Of a stretch of DNA of 64,000 nucleotides, positions 18,697 to 27,979 are shown in pieces (within the stretch, counting starts at the first letter, position 1; every line of letters begins with the position of its first letter). The notes beneath the pieces were generated by a model. That model worked only from the letters and a program-made list of their open reading frames with translations, had not been told where the DNA came from and ran no database searches. Origin of the DNA: Cellulophaga algicola DSM 14237 (GTDB taxonomy: Bacteria; Bacteroidota; Bacteroidia; Flavobacteriales; Flavobacteriaceae); assembly GCF_000186265.1 (NCBI RefSeq), contig NC_014934.1:1612001-1676000 (forward strand), written 5' to 3'. Both the position numbers and the translations under genes were made by a program.

Positions 18697-19560
18697 ATGA
18701 AATTATACCCAATAGAAACTGGTAATTTTAAGCTAGATGGTGGCGCTATGTTTGGCGTAGTTCCTAAAACATTATGGACAAGAACCAACCCTGCAGATGC
18801 CTCAAATAGAATAGATCTTGCTGCCCGTAGTTTATTAATTGAAGAAGGCAACCGCTTACTTCTTATTGATACAGGAATGGGAAATAAACAATCTGATAAA
18901 TTCTTTGGGTATTATGACATGTGGGGAGATCATACGCTTGAAAAATCGCTTAAAGCGCACGGTTTTCATAAAGATGACATTACGGATGTTTTTATGACCC
19001 ATTTGCATTTTGACCATTGTGGAGGAAGCATTCAATGGAATAAAGACAGAACTGGTTATGAACCCGCTTTTAAAAATGCCAAGTTCTGGACTAATAAAGA
19101 CCATTGGCAATGGGCTACCGAACCTAATAATCGTGAAAAAGCCTCTTTTTTAAAAGAAAATTTACTTCCCATGGAAGAAAGTGGGCAACTTCATTTTATA
19201 GAGCGTACCAATACCTCAGATTTTCAATTAAGTTCTGAACTTAATTTTGATATTTTATATGTAGATGGGCATACCGATAAGCAAATGATTCCACATTTAA
19301 AATATAAAGGAAAAACACTGGTCTTTATGGCAGATTTGCTCCCAACTGTTGGACATATTCCATTGCCTTTTGTCATGGGATATGATACCCGCCCTCTATT
19401 AACATTAGCAGAGAAAGAAAAGTTTCTAAATAAAGCTGCTGCTAATGACTTCTATCTTTACCTAGAGCATGATGCACACAATGAAATTTGTACGGTACAA
19501 GAAACAGAAAAAGGAATCCGATTAAAAGGTATTCACACTTTTAAAGATCTTTTCGAATAA
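18697..19560 (+). CDS. Metallo-beta-lactamase-fold hydrolase
   Basis: A 287-residue protein with the MBL metal motif THLHFDHCGG (HxHxDH), an upstream LLIDTGMG, the third-ligand region VDGHTDKQM and the terminal LEHD. No signal peptide, so cytosolic. The overall form resembles quorum-quenching lactonase-like and related hydrolases, but substrate cannot be assigned. The 163-base gap before it contains two inverted repeats (CGTTAAAAA/TTTTTAACG and GGCTGAAA/TTTCAGCC). It is probably its own transcription unit. Confidence 0.9.
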   Translation: MKLYPIETGNFKLDGGAMFGVVPKTLWTRTNPADASNRIDLAARSLLIEEGNRLLLIDTGMGNKQSDKFFGYYDMWGDHTLEKSLKAHGFHKDDITDVFMTHLHFDHCGGSIQWNKDRTGYEPAFKNAKFWTNKDHWQWATEPNNREKASFLKENLLPMEESGQLHFIERTNTSDFQLSSELNFDILYVDGHTDKQMIPHLKYKGKTLVFMADLLPTVGHIPLPFVMGYDTRPLLTLAEKEKFLNKAAANDFYLYLEHDAHNEICTVQETEKGIRLKGIHTFKDLFE

Positions 19561-19617
19561 GCTTATTCACATTTTTTTTTATAACTCAAAACAACATAGT
19601 TTTTAAACTACTTAAGT

Positions 19618-21258
19618 ATGACTACTCATTTTTCTAAATTAATTTTAGGGCTAACTATTAGCTCTTTACTTTTATCAAGCTGTGGTTCTACAGCACCAGT
19701 TCTGGTAAGTACTCCTATAGAAAATATCGATGCAATTCCGCTAAAAATAGCAGATTTATCAGATACTCAAAAGAAAACCTGGGGTCACCTAGACCTTACC
19801 GCAGATACGATTCCTGGAATGGCTGTTGAAAAAGCTTATACCGACATTGTAAAAGGGAAAAAAGGGAAAAAAATTATTGTTGCTGTTTTAGATTCAGGAA
19901 TGGATTTAGAACATGAAGATTTAGTGCATGTATTATGGACCAATACAAAAGAGATTGCTGGCAATAATAAAGATGATGATAATAATGGCTACGTAGATGA
20001 TATTCATGGCTATAACTTTTTAGGAACATCTTATAATGAACAATTAGAAGCTGCTAGAATCTTACGCCTTAATTTAGGTGATGCTGAAATGCAAACAAGA
20101 GCAAAAAAAATTATTGATGCTGATGCTCAAAAATATTTAGCGTATAAAAATCAATTGGATCAAATGCTTCCTGCTATTAAAAATTCGGATGTAGCGATTA
20201 CAGCGCATTTAGGTAAAAAGAATTATACTAAAAAAGAAGTTGCTGCAATTTCAACAGAAGATGCTACTTTATTACAGAGTAAATCTATCGTAACTCAAAT
20301 GTTTGCTTATGGCGATTCTATGGCAGAAGTGATAACACAATTAGAAGGTGATATCGATGGCTTAATAGAACGTTTAAACTATAACTTAAATGTAGATTTC
20401 GATGGTAGAACGGAAGTTGGTGATAATCCTTACGATATTAAAGATCTAGGCTACGGAAACGGAAACCCTCAAAATAGTATAGATACTGAAAGTCACGGTA
20501 CGCACGTTGCTGGTATCATTGGCGCACAACGCGGAAATGGAAAAGGGGTAGATGGTGTTGCAAATAATGTAGCAATAATGAGCATTAGAGCGGTACCCAA
20601 TGGAGATGAATATGATAAAGATATTGCTTTAGGTATTCGTTACGCCGTAGATAATGGTGCTAAAATTATCAACGGTAGTTTTGGTAAAGCCTTCTCACCA
20701 AATGCAGAATGGGTTTATGAAGCCATCAAATATGCTGCCTCTAAAGATGTATTATTTGTACATGCTGCGGGTAATGACGGTAATGATTTAGATGATACAA
20801 GTAATGCTAATTTCCCTAATGACCAAGTAAACAATGGTGCAGAAATTGCAGATAACGTTATCACTGTTGGTTCATTAACAGCTAAGTACGGATCAGGATT
20901 GGTTTCTACTTTTTCTAACTACGGTACTATTAATGTAGATGTATTTGCTCCTGGTAGTGCTATTTATTCCACGATGCCTAATAGTACTTATGATTATAAC
21001 AGTGGTACTTCTATGGCGGCACCAGGTGTTGCGGGTGTTGCCGCTCTTGTGTGGTCTCAGTACCCAACATTAAAAGCAAACCAAGTAAAGAAAATTATTT
21101 TACAATCTGGTTTAACCACTAAAACGCAAGTAACTGTTCCAGGAGAAGATGCTGGTGCAAAAGAATTTTCTGTGCTATCAAAATCAGGAAAAATGGTAAA
21201 CGCCTATAACGCGTTGCTGCTTGCTGAGCAAGTCGCTTCAGGAAAAGTAAAATTATAA
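19618..21258 (+). CDS. Lipid-anchored subtilisin-family (S8) serine protease
   Basis: A 546-residue secreted protease with a lipoprotein signal (lipobox LLLSSC, Cys22). The catalytic triad is Asp92 (IVAVLDSGMD), His293 (ESHGTHVAGII) and Ser465 (SGTSMAAPG). About 200 residues lie between Asp and His, far more than in plain subtilisins. This insert (about 140-270) is helical, lysine/alanine rich, and seems to be a Bacteroidota-specific insertion. No C-terminal sorting domain is seen, consistent with membrane anchoring by the lipid. A strong terminator follows. Confidence 0.93.
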   Translation: MTTHFSKLILGLTISSLLLSSCGSTAPVLVSTPIENIDAIPLKIADLSDTQKKTWGHLDLTADTIPGMAVEKAYTDIVKGKKGKKIIVAVLDSGMDLEHEDLVHVLWTNTKEIAGNNKDDDNNGYVDDIHGYNFLGTSYNEQLEAARILRLNLGDAEMQTRAKKIIDADAQKYLAYKNQLDQMLPAIKNSDVAITAHLGKKNYTKKEVAAISTEDATLLQSKSIVTQMFAYGDSMAEVITQLEGDIDGLIERLNYNLNVDFDGRTEVGDNPYDIKDLGYGNGNPQNSIDTESHGTHVAGIIGAQRGNGKGVDGVANNVAIMSIRAVPNGDEYDKDIALGIRYAVDNGAKIINGSFGKAFSPNAEWVYEAIKYAASKDVLFVHAAGNDGNDLDDTSNANFPNDQVNNGAEIADNVITVGSLTAKYGSGLVSTFSNYGTINVDVFAPGSAIYSTMPNSTYDYNSGTSMAAPGVAGVAALVWSQYPTLKANQVKKIILQSGLTTKTQVTVPGEDAGAKEFSVLSKSGKMVNAYNALLLAEQVASGKVKL

Positions 21259-21287
21259 GAATTTCGCTAAAAAGACCTAACAGAACT

Positions 21288-21338
21288 AAAAAGGTCATAG
21301 AAATTTTAAGTTAAGCTTTTAATTTCTATGATCTTTTT
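21288..21338 (+). terminator. Intrinsic terminator after the S8 protease
   Basis: An 18-base stem (A5-GGTCATAGAAATT at 21288-21305 with AATTTCTATGATC-T5 at 21321-21338, one G-T pair) encloses a 15-base loop. The A/T flanks make it functional in both directions. Confidence 0.85.
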
Positions 21339-21377
21339 ATCTTTAGGGCAATTGACTAATTATACTCCAATAAACAA

Positions 21378-23231
21378 ATGACAATGAAAAAAACAATTCT
21401 CAGCCTTTTGGTTTTGGTTACGAGCCTTAGTGGTTTCGCACAAAACACCTCGTATTGGCAGCAGCATGTAGCGTACACTATGGATGTAGACATGGATGTA
21501 AAAACAAACCAATACACAGGAACTCAAAATTTAGTGTACACCAACAATTCTCCTGATGCAATAAATAAAGTGTACTACCACTTATACTTTAATGCCTTTC
21601 AGCCAGGCAGTGAAATGGATATGCGTTTACAAAGCATAGAAGACCCTGATGGCAGAATGATGGAAGATGGAAAAAGTAGAATTTCTATTTTAAAACCAGA
21701 AGAAATGGGATATTTACATGCTACCTCTCTAACCCAAAATGGGAAGCCTGTAACCTTTTCAGAAGAAGGCACTGTACTTGTCGTTACATTAGCAGAAGCT
21801 ATACAACCTGGAGGAACAGCAACTTTTGATATGGCTTTCAAAGGACAGATTCCTATTCAAATTCGTCGTTCTGGTCGCGATAGCGCAGAAGGTGTTGCAC
21901 TTTCTATGAGTCAATGGTATCCAAAACTAGCAGAATATGATTTTGAAGGCTGGCATGCTGATCCATATATCGCACGTGAATTTCATGGTGTTTGGGGAGA
22001 TTTTGATGTTAAATTAACCATCGATAAAAAATACACGGTTGGTGGAACAGGATATTTACAGAATCCACAAGAAATTGGTCATGGCTATGAAGCGCCAGGA
22101 ACCAAAGTAAAAAAACAAAAAGGGAAAACTCTTACTTGGCATTTTAAAGCACCAATGGTGCATGATTTTATGTGGGCTGCAGACCCGGAATATGTTCACG
22201 ATACTTTACAAGTTGAAAACGGACCAATGCTTCACTTTTTCTATAAAGACAAAGCAGAACTTAAAGAAAACTGGAAAAACTTACAACCAAAAGCTGCCGA
22301 AATGATGCAGTTTTTCAGTAAAAATGTAGGTCAATATCCATACGATCAATACTCAATTATTCAAGGGGGCGATGGTGGAATGGAATATGCTATGGCTACT
22401 TTAATTACAGGAGAGCGTAAATTTGGAAGTCTTGTGGGCGTAACAGCACATGAAATGGCACACTCATGGTTCCAACATATTTTAGCTTCTAATGAGGCTA
22501 AACATGAGTGGATGGATGAAGGGTTTACCAGTTTTATTTCAGACTTATATATGAATGAATATATGGGAGAGAAAAAAACAAATCCGTTTGAAGGGTCCTA
22601 CAAAGGGTACAATTACTTGGTAAAATCGGGTAAAGAACAACCGCAAACAACGCATGCGGATCGCTATGCAGAAAACATGCCGTATAGTATTGCTGCATAT
22701 AGTAAAGGAGAAATATTCTTAGCACAATTAGGGTACATCATCGGACAGGATAAATTGATGGAAACTTTACAGAAATATTTCACAGATTTCAAATTCAAAC
22801 ACCCTACACCTAATGACATTAAAAGAACTGCAGAAAAGGTTTCGGGAATGGAATTAGACTGGTATTTGATGGATTGGACGCAAACGACCAACACTATTGA
22901 TTATGGCATTAAAGCTGTTGTTGCAGACGGGGAGCAAACAAAAGTAACTTTAGAGCGTATTGGTTTAATGCCGATGCCTGTAGATATATTGGTTGTTTAT
23001 GCTGATGATACTCAGGAAACCTTCTATGCTCCGCTTAGAATGATGCGTGGCGAAAAAGAAAACCCATACCCGAACTTAACACGTACGGTAGTAGAAGATT
23101 GGCCTTGGGCTTTTCCAACGTATGATTTTATGATTGCTAAACCTCTAGCATCTATTAAAGCAATTGTTATTGATCCTTCACAATTAATGGCTGATGTAAA
23201 TGCCGAAAATGGTGTATGGGAAAATAACTAA
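21378..23231 (+). CDS. M1-family (gluzincin) aminopeptidase-like metallopeptidase, exported
   Basis: A 617-residue protein. A signal peptide follows the start (MKKTILSLLVLVTSLSGFAQ; the second ATG at 21384 is an equally good start). The M1 N-terminal beta domain is followed by GGMEYAMATLITGER (cf. the GxMEN exopeptidase loop, here GGMEYA), the zinc site HEMAHSWFQH (358-367) and the downstream glutamate in WMDEGFTSF. A C-terminal beta region completes it. The GMEYA variant is usual for this exported Bacteroidota subgroup. Probably degrades peptides in the periplasm. Confidence 0.93.
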   Translation: MTMKKTILSLLVLVTSLSGFAQNTSYWQQHVAYTMDVDMDVKTNQYTGTQNLVYTNNSPDAINKVYYHLYFNAFQPGSEMDMRLQSIEDPDGRMMEDGKSRISILKPEEMGYLHATSLTQNGKPVTFSEEGTVLVVTLAEAIQPGGTATFDMAFKGQIPIQIRRSGRDSAEGVALSMSQWYPKLAEYDFEGWHADPYIAREFHGVWGDFDVKLTIDKKYTVGGTGYLQNPQEIGHGYEAPGTKVKKQKGKTLTWHFKAPMVHDFMWAADPEYVHDTLQVENGPMLHFFYKDKAELKENWKNLQPKAAEMMQFFSKNVGQYPYDQYSIIQGGDGGMEYAMATLITGERKFGSLVGVTAHEMAHSWFQHILASNEAKHEWMDEGFTSFISDLYMNEYMGEKKTNPFEGSYKGYNYLVKSGKEQPQTTHADRYAENMPYSIAAYSKGEIFLAQLGYIIGQDKLMETLQKYFTDFKFKHPTPNDIKRTAEKVSGMELDWYLMDWTQTTNTIDYGIKAVVADGEQTKVTLERIGLMPMPVDILVVYADDTQETFYAPLRMMRGEKENPYPNLTRTVVEDWPWAFPTYDFMIAKPLASIKAIVIDPSQLMADVNAENGVWENN

Positions 23232-23255
23232 TCTCAAAACAAGAAATAGCATAAC

Positions 23256-23285
23256 AAGGCGTTGCGAAAGCAGCGCCTTTTTTTG
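23256..23285 (+). terminator. Intrinsic terminator after the M1 peptidase
   Basis: GGCGTTGC (23258-23265) pairs with GCAGCGCC (23270-23277) around a GAAA tetraloop, followed by seven T. A very stable, textbook structure. Confidence 0.93.
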
Positions 23286-23567
23286 TTTACATCCGATCCG
23301 CTTTCATGAATATCTTATGTAATATATATATATATATTTGCGAACACCGAGAGCGCTTAGAAATGCAATACAATTTTGTTACAAATGCTTCTCGATACTA
23401 ATTATTCTTCCATTAGCACTATAACCTGATGTACTCGAATTTACGGTACGATTTTTCTATAATCTACTAGCTAATATAAAATGCTAATTGTCCGTTCGTG
23501 TGTATAAGGAAGGTTAAAAACTTCTTCTACAAATGCTTCTCGATAATAACTATATCATCCGAAACAG
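23286..23567 (+). other. Leader/intergenic region before rnpA with a direct repeat
   Basis: This stretch has no gene. It holds an AT dinucleotide run (about 23322-23337) ending in TATATTTG (23333-23340), itself a -7 match. It also holds two exact copies of TACAAATGCTTCTCGATA, at 23380-23397 and 23528-23545. The second copy lies just upstream of the rnpA -7 element. No tRNA or known riboswitch was recognised. Confidence 0.6.
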
Positions 23568-23575
23568 TATCTTTG
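23568..23575 (+). promoter_or_regulatory. Bacteroidota -7 promoter element for rnpA
   Basis: TATCTTTG matches TAnnTTTG exactly, 22 bases upstream of the GTG start of rnpA, giving a leader of about 15 bases. Confidence 0.6.
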
Positions 23576-23596
23576 TAGCATACAGCAATAAAAACC

Positions 23597-24016
23597 GTGG
23601 AAGACAAGCCTAATTTTAGCTATTCAAGAGCCGAAAAATTAAAAAGCAAAAAGCTTTTTGAAATCATGTTTACAGAAGGGAAAAGTGTAGCTAATTTTCC
23701 GCTACGTGTTATTTATGTAAAAACGGACTTCAAAGATAATGTGCCCATAAAAGCTGGTGTTACCGTTTCTAAACGTAATTTTAAAAGTGCTGTAAAACGG
23801 AATAGGATTAAGCGCATTTTACGAGAAGCATACCGACTTAATAAATCCATTGTTATTAACAATAGTACAGACAAGTATGCGTTGTTAATCTTATACCTAG
23901 GAAAAGAAATGCCCGAAAGTCACGTAATACACCAGAAAATGGAAGTACTACTTGAAAAATTCGTTAAAAAAATAAGCCAAGAGCCCATAAAACAAATTCC
24001 GAAAGAAGTCAGTTAA
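23597..24016 (+). CDS. rnpA: Ribonuclease P protein component
   Basis: A 139-residue basic protein. The RNR motif region is AVKRNRIKRILREAYR, preceded by AGVTVSKRNFKSA, and an N-terminal LKSKKLFEIMFTEGKS corresponds to the conserved RNA-contact start. With the catalytic RNA it matures the 5' ends of tRNAs. The start is GTG at 23597, just after a good -7 element. The usual neighbour rpmH is not next to it; instead a CtpA-type protease follows after 49 bases, probably co-transcribed, an arrangement common in Flavobacteriaceae. Confidence 0.95.
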   Translation: MEDKPNFSYSRAEKLKSKKLFEIMFTEGKSVANFPLRVIYVKTDFKDNVPIKAGVTVSKRNFKSAVKRNRIKRILREAYRLNKSIVINNSTDKYALLILYLGKEMPESHVIHQKMEVLLEKFVKKISQEPIKQIPKEVS

Positions 24017-24065
24017 CTCCACCACTTATGGTTGTTTTACTGAGCTATTCTAAATAAAAGTATCC

Positions 24066-25694
24066 ATGAAAAAGCTGATTAAAAAACGTGTTATTATCCC
24101 TGTTTTTGCTCTCGTATTTATTATCGTTGGGAGTAGTTTTAAAAGTGATTTTTTCGAAATCGCAAAGCAGATAGAGATTTTCACTACTTTATTTAAGGAA
24201 CTCAACATGAATTATGTTGATGAAACTAACCCAGCTGAGTTGATGGATACTGCCATTAAAAGCATGTTGGAAGGCCTTGATCCTTATACCCGTTTTCTAA
24301 ATGAACAAGATGTAGAAGCCTATAAAATTAGCAATGCTGGAGAATACTCTGGTATTGGCGCCATTGTACGGGCCTATGAGGATAAACTTGTCATTGTAGA
24401 GCCATATAAGAATAATCCAGCAGATAAAGCAGGTCTTAAGGCCGGTGATGAAATTATAAAAATTGGAGATATCGGTGTTAAAGATTTTAAAGATAATGCT
24501 ACCGAACTTTTAAAAGGAGCAAATAACACCAGTGTTACGGTGACTTATAACAGACAAGGCGAGACAAAAACAACTACCATTACCAGAGAAGCTATTGAAG
24601 TAGATGCGGTACCGTATTATAAGATGATAAATGAGCAAACAGGATACATAGTCCTTGCTAAATTTAACCAAAAAGCATCCGAACAAACCAAAGCAGCTTT
24701 AATCGATTTAAAAAATAAAGGGGCTCAAAAAATTATTTTAGATTTAAGAGGTAATCCCGGAGGGTTACTTTCGGAAGCCATTAATGTTACCAATCTATTT
24801 GTACCTAAAGGAGAACTGATTGTAACCACAAAATCTAAGGTTAAAAAATTCAACTCAGAATACAAAACAAGAAATGCTCCTGTAGACACAGAAATTCCTT
24901 TAGTGGTTTTAGTAAATGGGAGTAGTGCTTCTGCCAGTGAGATTGTTTCTGGAGGCTTGCAAGATTTAGATAGAGCCGTAGTTATTGGAGCCCGTAGTTT
25001 TGGAAAAGGATTGGTACAGCGTCCCTTAAAACTAACCTATGGCACGCAGCTTAAAGTAACCATCTCTCGCTATTATACGCCTTCTGGTAGATGTATTCAA
25101 TCATTAGATTATTGGAATAGAGATGCTGCTGGTCATGCGGTAAAAACAACAGATATTCATGACTTTAAAACCCGTAATGGTCGTAAAGTACAAGATGGCG
25201 GTGGGGTTTTACCTGATGTTGAAATTACGGCTTTAAAAACCAATACCCTTACAACTGCCTTACTTCGTGAAAATGCTATTTTTGATTATGCAACGGACTT
25301 CTATTACAAAAATACCATTGCAGATGTGGCTTCTTTTGAATTTTCTGATGCTCATTTTGAGGCCTTTAAAAACTATATAAAATCTTCCGGGTTTACCTTT
25401 GAAACGGCTACGGAGAAAGCTTTGAATAGAGCCATGACCTTGAACGATACTGATTTATTAGATACACAAGTTCAAGAGAAATATCGCGAATTATTAGCTG
25501 AGATAAATACGAAGAAAATTACAGGCTTAGATAAGTCCAAGAAAGAGATTAAAAAGCAATTAGAAGATGAGATTATTACACGTTACTTCTACAGCCAAGG
25601 CCTTTATGACTATTACCTAACACACGATGATGCTATTTTAACCGCTACAGAGCTTTTAAATGATGCGGCTAAATATAAAAGTATTTTAAAGTAA
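24066..25694 (+). CDS. C-terminal processing peptidase (S41, CtpA type)
   Basis: A 542-residue protein with an N-terminal signal or anchor segment (VIIPVFALVFIIVGS, about 9-23). A PDZ domain spans about 95-180 (NPADKAGLKAGDEIIKIGD). The S41 catalytic domain has the Ser in NGSSASASEIVSGG (near 290) and the Lys in SFGKGLVQ (near 316), a Ser-Lys dyad. A C-terminal helical region of about 130 residues follows. It cleaves C-terminal tails of exported proteins in the periplasm. Likely in one unit with rnpA; a hairpin terminator closes it. Confidence 0.94.
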   Translation: MKKLIKKRVIIPVFALVFIIVGSSFKSDFFEIAKQIEIFTTLFKELNMNYVDETNPAELMDTAIKSMLEGLDPYTRFLNEQDVEAYKISNAGEYSGIGAIVRAYEDKLVIVEPYKNNPADKAGLKAGDEIIKIGDIGVKDFKDNATELLKGANNTSVTVTYNRQGETKTTTITREAIEVDAVPYYKMINEQTGYIVLAKFNQKASEQTKAALIDLKNKGAQKIILDLRGNPGGLLSEAINVTNLFVPKGELIVTTKSKVKKFNSEYKTRNAPVDTEIPLVVLVNGSSASASEIVSGGLQDLDRAVVIGARSFGKGLVQRPLKLTYGTQLKVTISRYYTPSGRCIQSLDYWNRDAAGHAVKTTDIHDFKTRNGRKVQDGGGVLPDVEITALKTNTLTTALLRENAIFDYATDFYYKNTIADVASFEFSDAHFEAFKNYIKSSGFTFETATEKALNRAMTLNDTDLLDTQVQEKYRELLAEINTKKITGLDKSKKEIKKQLEDEIITRYFYSQGLYDYYLTHDDAILTATELLNDAAKYKSILK

Positions 25695-25715
25695 TACATT
25701 TACTTGCTATATACC

Positions 25716-25748
25716 AAAAGGCTATCCCAACAGATAGCCTTTTCTTTT
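25716..25748 (+). terminator. Intrinsic terminator after the S41 peptidase
   Basis: AAAAGGCTATC (25716-25726) pairs with GATAGCCTTTT (25733-25743) around a 6-base loop, followed by CTTTT. Confidence 0.88.
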
Positions 25749-25845
25749 ACCTATAAACTGCAGTTCTTCTAAATGTATAAACAAGCATGGCTTTTTTTCT
25801 CTACTTTAGAGGTATCGCTACATACAAACATCAATAAAAAGCATT

Positions 25846-26721
25846 ATGGGATTACTAAATAGGTTATTTGGCAAGAAAGAAACGGTACGGAAACGTGAAG
25901 GAAATCCTGATGTTTATAACGCCGCTAATGATAATGACCGGATGAATTGGGGGATGGAAAAAGCAAAGCTCACCCTACATTATTTTGAAGCCTGTATTGC
26001 TAATCCAAAAAAAGATCAACATTATTTTTCGATCAAAGCAAGAATAGAAGATACGGGAAAAATAGAACATATCTGGTTGATGGAACCTAGTTTTGATACG
26101 GACGGAAATATTTTTGGTGTGGTAGGTAATGAACCCATTGATGTTAAGAATGTTCGGATTAATGAAAAAATAGGAATTACAGCGAATGAGGTTTCTGATT
26201 GGATGATTATAGAAAACGGAAGGCTTATTGGTGGTTATACCATTCGTGCAATCCGTGATGGTATTCGTGGAAATGAACTAGCAAATTTTGACAAGAGCCT
26301 TGGGGGTATGTTAGTAGATGAGGGCGAAGACTATTTCCTTCCTAATTTAGACACCCCAGAAGGGGCTATCTTAGCCCTAGAAAATGCCTATGATGAAGAT
26401 AACTTAGAAAAGGCTATCAGCTGTAAAGATTTCCATAAAGAGGCTGAGTTTATGCTTAAAAAAGCAGTTAAAATGGAAATTGATGAGGAACTAATTGCAT
26501 CTACATCAGAATTGCTACGGTTGTCCTTCATTAAAAACATGCAAGAACATGGCATGCCCAAATTTAACGGTATTAAAAGAGCTTTTAAAAGACAGAACGT
26601 GTCCGAAGAAAACTATATTATTACCGAAATTTGTCATTATCCTGACGGAGGGAAATCGGAACAAAAATTTAACACCTATAAAATAGACAACCAATGGAAA
26701 GTTCTTGGTTTAGAAGATTAA
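25846..26721 (+). CDS. DUF2314 domain protein
   Basis: A 291-residue soluble protein. After a short basic start (MGLLNRLFGKKE) comes a DUF2314 domain (about 30-150), recognisable from DQHYFSIKARIEDTGKIEHIWL, FGVVGNEPIDVKNVRINEKI and DWMIIENGRLIGGYT. The C-terminal half (about 165-290) is a separate alpha/beta region without a known name. DUF2314 proteins are linked to polymorphic-toxin immunity and effector loci in many genomes, but no activity is established here. First gene of the accessory stretch. Confidence 0.88.
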   Translation: MGLLNRLFGKKETVRKREGNPDVYNAANDNDRMNWGMEKAKLTLHYFEACIANPKKDQHYFSIKARIEDTGKIEHIWLMEPSFDTDGNIFGVVGNEPIDVKNVRINEKIGITANEVSDWMIIENGRLIGGYTIRAIRDGIRGNELANFDKSLGGMLVDEGEDYFLPNLDTPEGAILALENAYDEDNLEKAISCKDFHKEAEFMLKKAVKMEIDEELIASTSELLRLSFIKNMQEHGMPKFNGIKRAFKRQNVSEENYIITEICHYPDGGKSEQKFNTYKIDNQWKVLGLED

Positions 26722-26758
26722 AAATTTAACTATATATCACAAAGTCCTCATCTAACTT

Positions 26759-27268
26759 ATGCTCCAAACAGACCGACTTCAATTTAAACCTTACCTCCCT
26801 GAGTATAGACTTGCATTAGAAAAACTATGCTGTGAAAATGAGCTGGTCATGAAATCTACTTTGAAAGGTCGGGTGTTTACGAAAGCCGAATTTGAGACCT
26901 TACTCCAAGAGGAATTTATTAAAAGTACCCATGAAGTATTTGGGTTTTGGTGTGTTGTTTCTAAAGCCAATGATAGCCTTGTTGGTATTTCTGGCATACA
27001 CCCTTGCCATTATGTAGATTGCGATTCGCACGAATTTGGCTTTATTCTCCATAACGACTATTGGGGTAAAGGGCTCGCTACTGAGTTAGGGAACTTCTGG
27101 TTGCAGCATGCTAAAACTAAACTAAAATTGCCAGAATTAGTTGCCACTGTAAGTCCTACGAATAACGCTTCTAAAAAAGTTTTAGAAAAACTAGCGCTAG
27201 ATTTTGTAACGAAATTTACAGCCCGAGACCGAGGAGACAGACTCCTATATAAAATATCTTTTTCTTAA
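26759..27268 (+). CDS. GNAT-family N-acetyltransferase (RimJ-like)
   Basis: A 169-residue protein of the GNAT ribosomal-protein-acetyltransferase-like group. It opens LQTDRLQFKPY and has EFGFILHNDYWGKGLATELG, with the acetyl-CoA loop in a modified GKGLAT form, and ATVSPTNNASKKVLEKL. The substrate is unknown. Two decayed copies of this same gene flank the lipocalin-like gene downstream (28796-29075 and 30412-30525), so the locus has undergone duplication. Confidence 0.92.
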   Translation: MLQTDRLQFKPYLPEYRLALEKLCCENELVMKSTLKGRVFTKAEFETLLQEEFIKSTHEVFGFWCVVSKANDSLVGISGIHPCHYVDCDSHEFGFILHNDYWGKGLATELGNFWLQHAKTKLKLPELVATVSPTNNASKKVLEKLALDFVTKFTARDRGDRLLYKISFS

Positions 27269-27370
27269 AAATAACACGTAATTCCCTGTTTTTTCTTCTA
27301 TTTTTATAACTCGAATAAATGTATTACCATTCAAATTACAGTTGAGTTAGGACTACGACCAAAAGAAACT

Positions 27371-27919
27371 ATGAGACATTTCACTATCCTTTTATTTTTG
27401 ATGCTTATAAGCTGTAAAAGCGAAACAAAAACGGAAACGGAAAACGAAATTGATACAACGGTTTATGAAATGTGGAACAGCTACACCAAATCAAATCCAG
27501 AATCCCAAACAAATGAGCTACCAGAATCTTGGTATTTTCATATGAATAAAGAGGACGCCAATAGGCTAGCTCAATTAACTTTAAACGGGAAAAAGCAAGC
27601 TTCCTCTGGTTTATATTCTTGGTATGAAGAAGCTAATGCCGATCTACCAAAGGTGGGAACAAAACATATTATTACAGATTTTGACGGAAAAGCACAAGCG
27701 ATCATAGCTATTATAAAAGTAGATACCATTCCGTTTAATGAAATCTCCGAAGCGTATGCGGAATTAGATATGGGAACGAAAAATGAAGCACTCAAAAAAT
27801 GGAGAAAAGCGCATTGGGACTTTTTTGCAAGCGCCATGGAAGAAAGAGGAGAAAAACCTACCGAAAAAATGCTAATCGTTTGTGAAAGATTTAAAACCAT
27901 TTGGACGAAAAAGGAATAA
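27371..27919 (+). CDS. ASCH-domain lipoprotein
   Basis: A 182-residue protein with a lipoprotein signal (MRHFTILLFLMLISC). The mature part carries an ASCH domain (about 60-175: LTLNGKKQASSGLYSW, PKVGTKHIITDFDGKAQAI, LKKWRKAHWDFFA, MLIVCERFKTIW). ASCH folds relate to PUA domains and in the cytoplasm usually bind RNA or act as nucleoside amidohydrolases. An exported, lipid-anchored ASCH protein is therefore unusual, but both features are clear in the sequence. Confidence 0.88.
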   Translation: MRHFTILLFLMLISCKSETKTETENEIDTTVYEMWNSYTKSNPESQTNELPESWYFHMNKEDANRLAQLTLNGKKQASSGLYSWYEEANADLPKVGTKHIITDFDGKAQAIIAIIKVDTIPFNEISEAYAELDMGTKNEALKKWRKAHWDFFASAMEERGEKPTEKMLIVCERFKTIWTKKE

Positions 27920-27979
27920 TATCAATTAAAATTTAAGTGAAAAAATAGTAGCTTACCGTATCAAAAACCAACCAAAATT

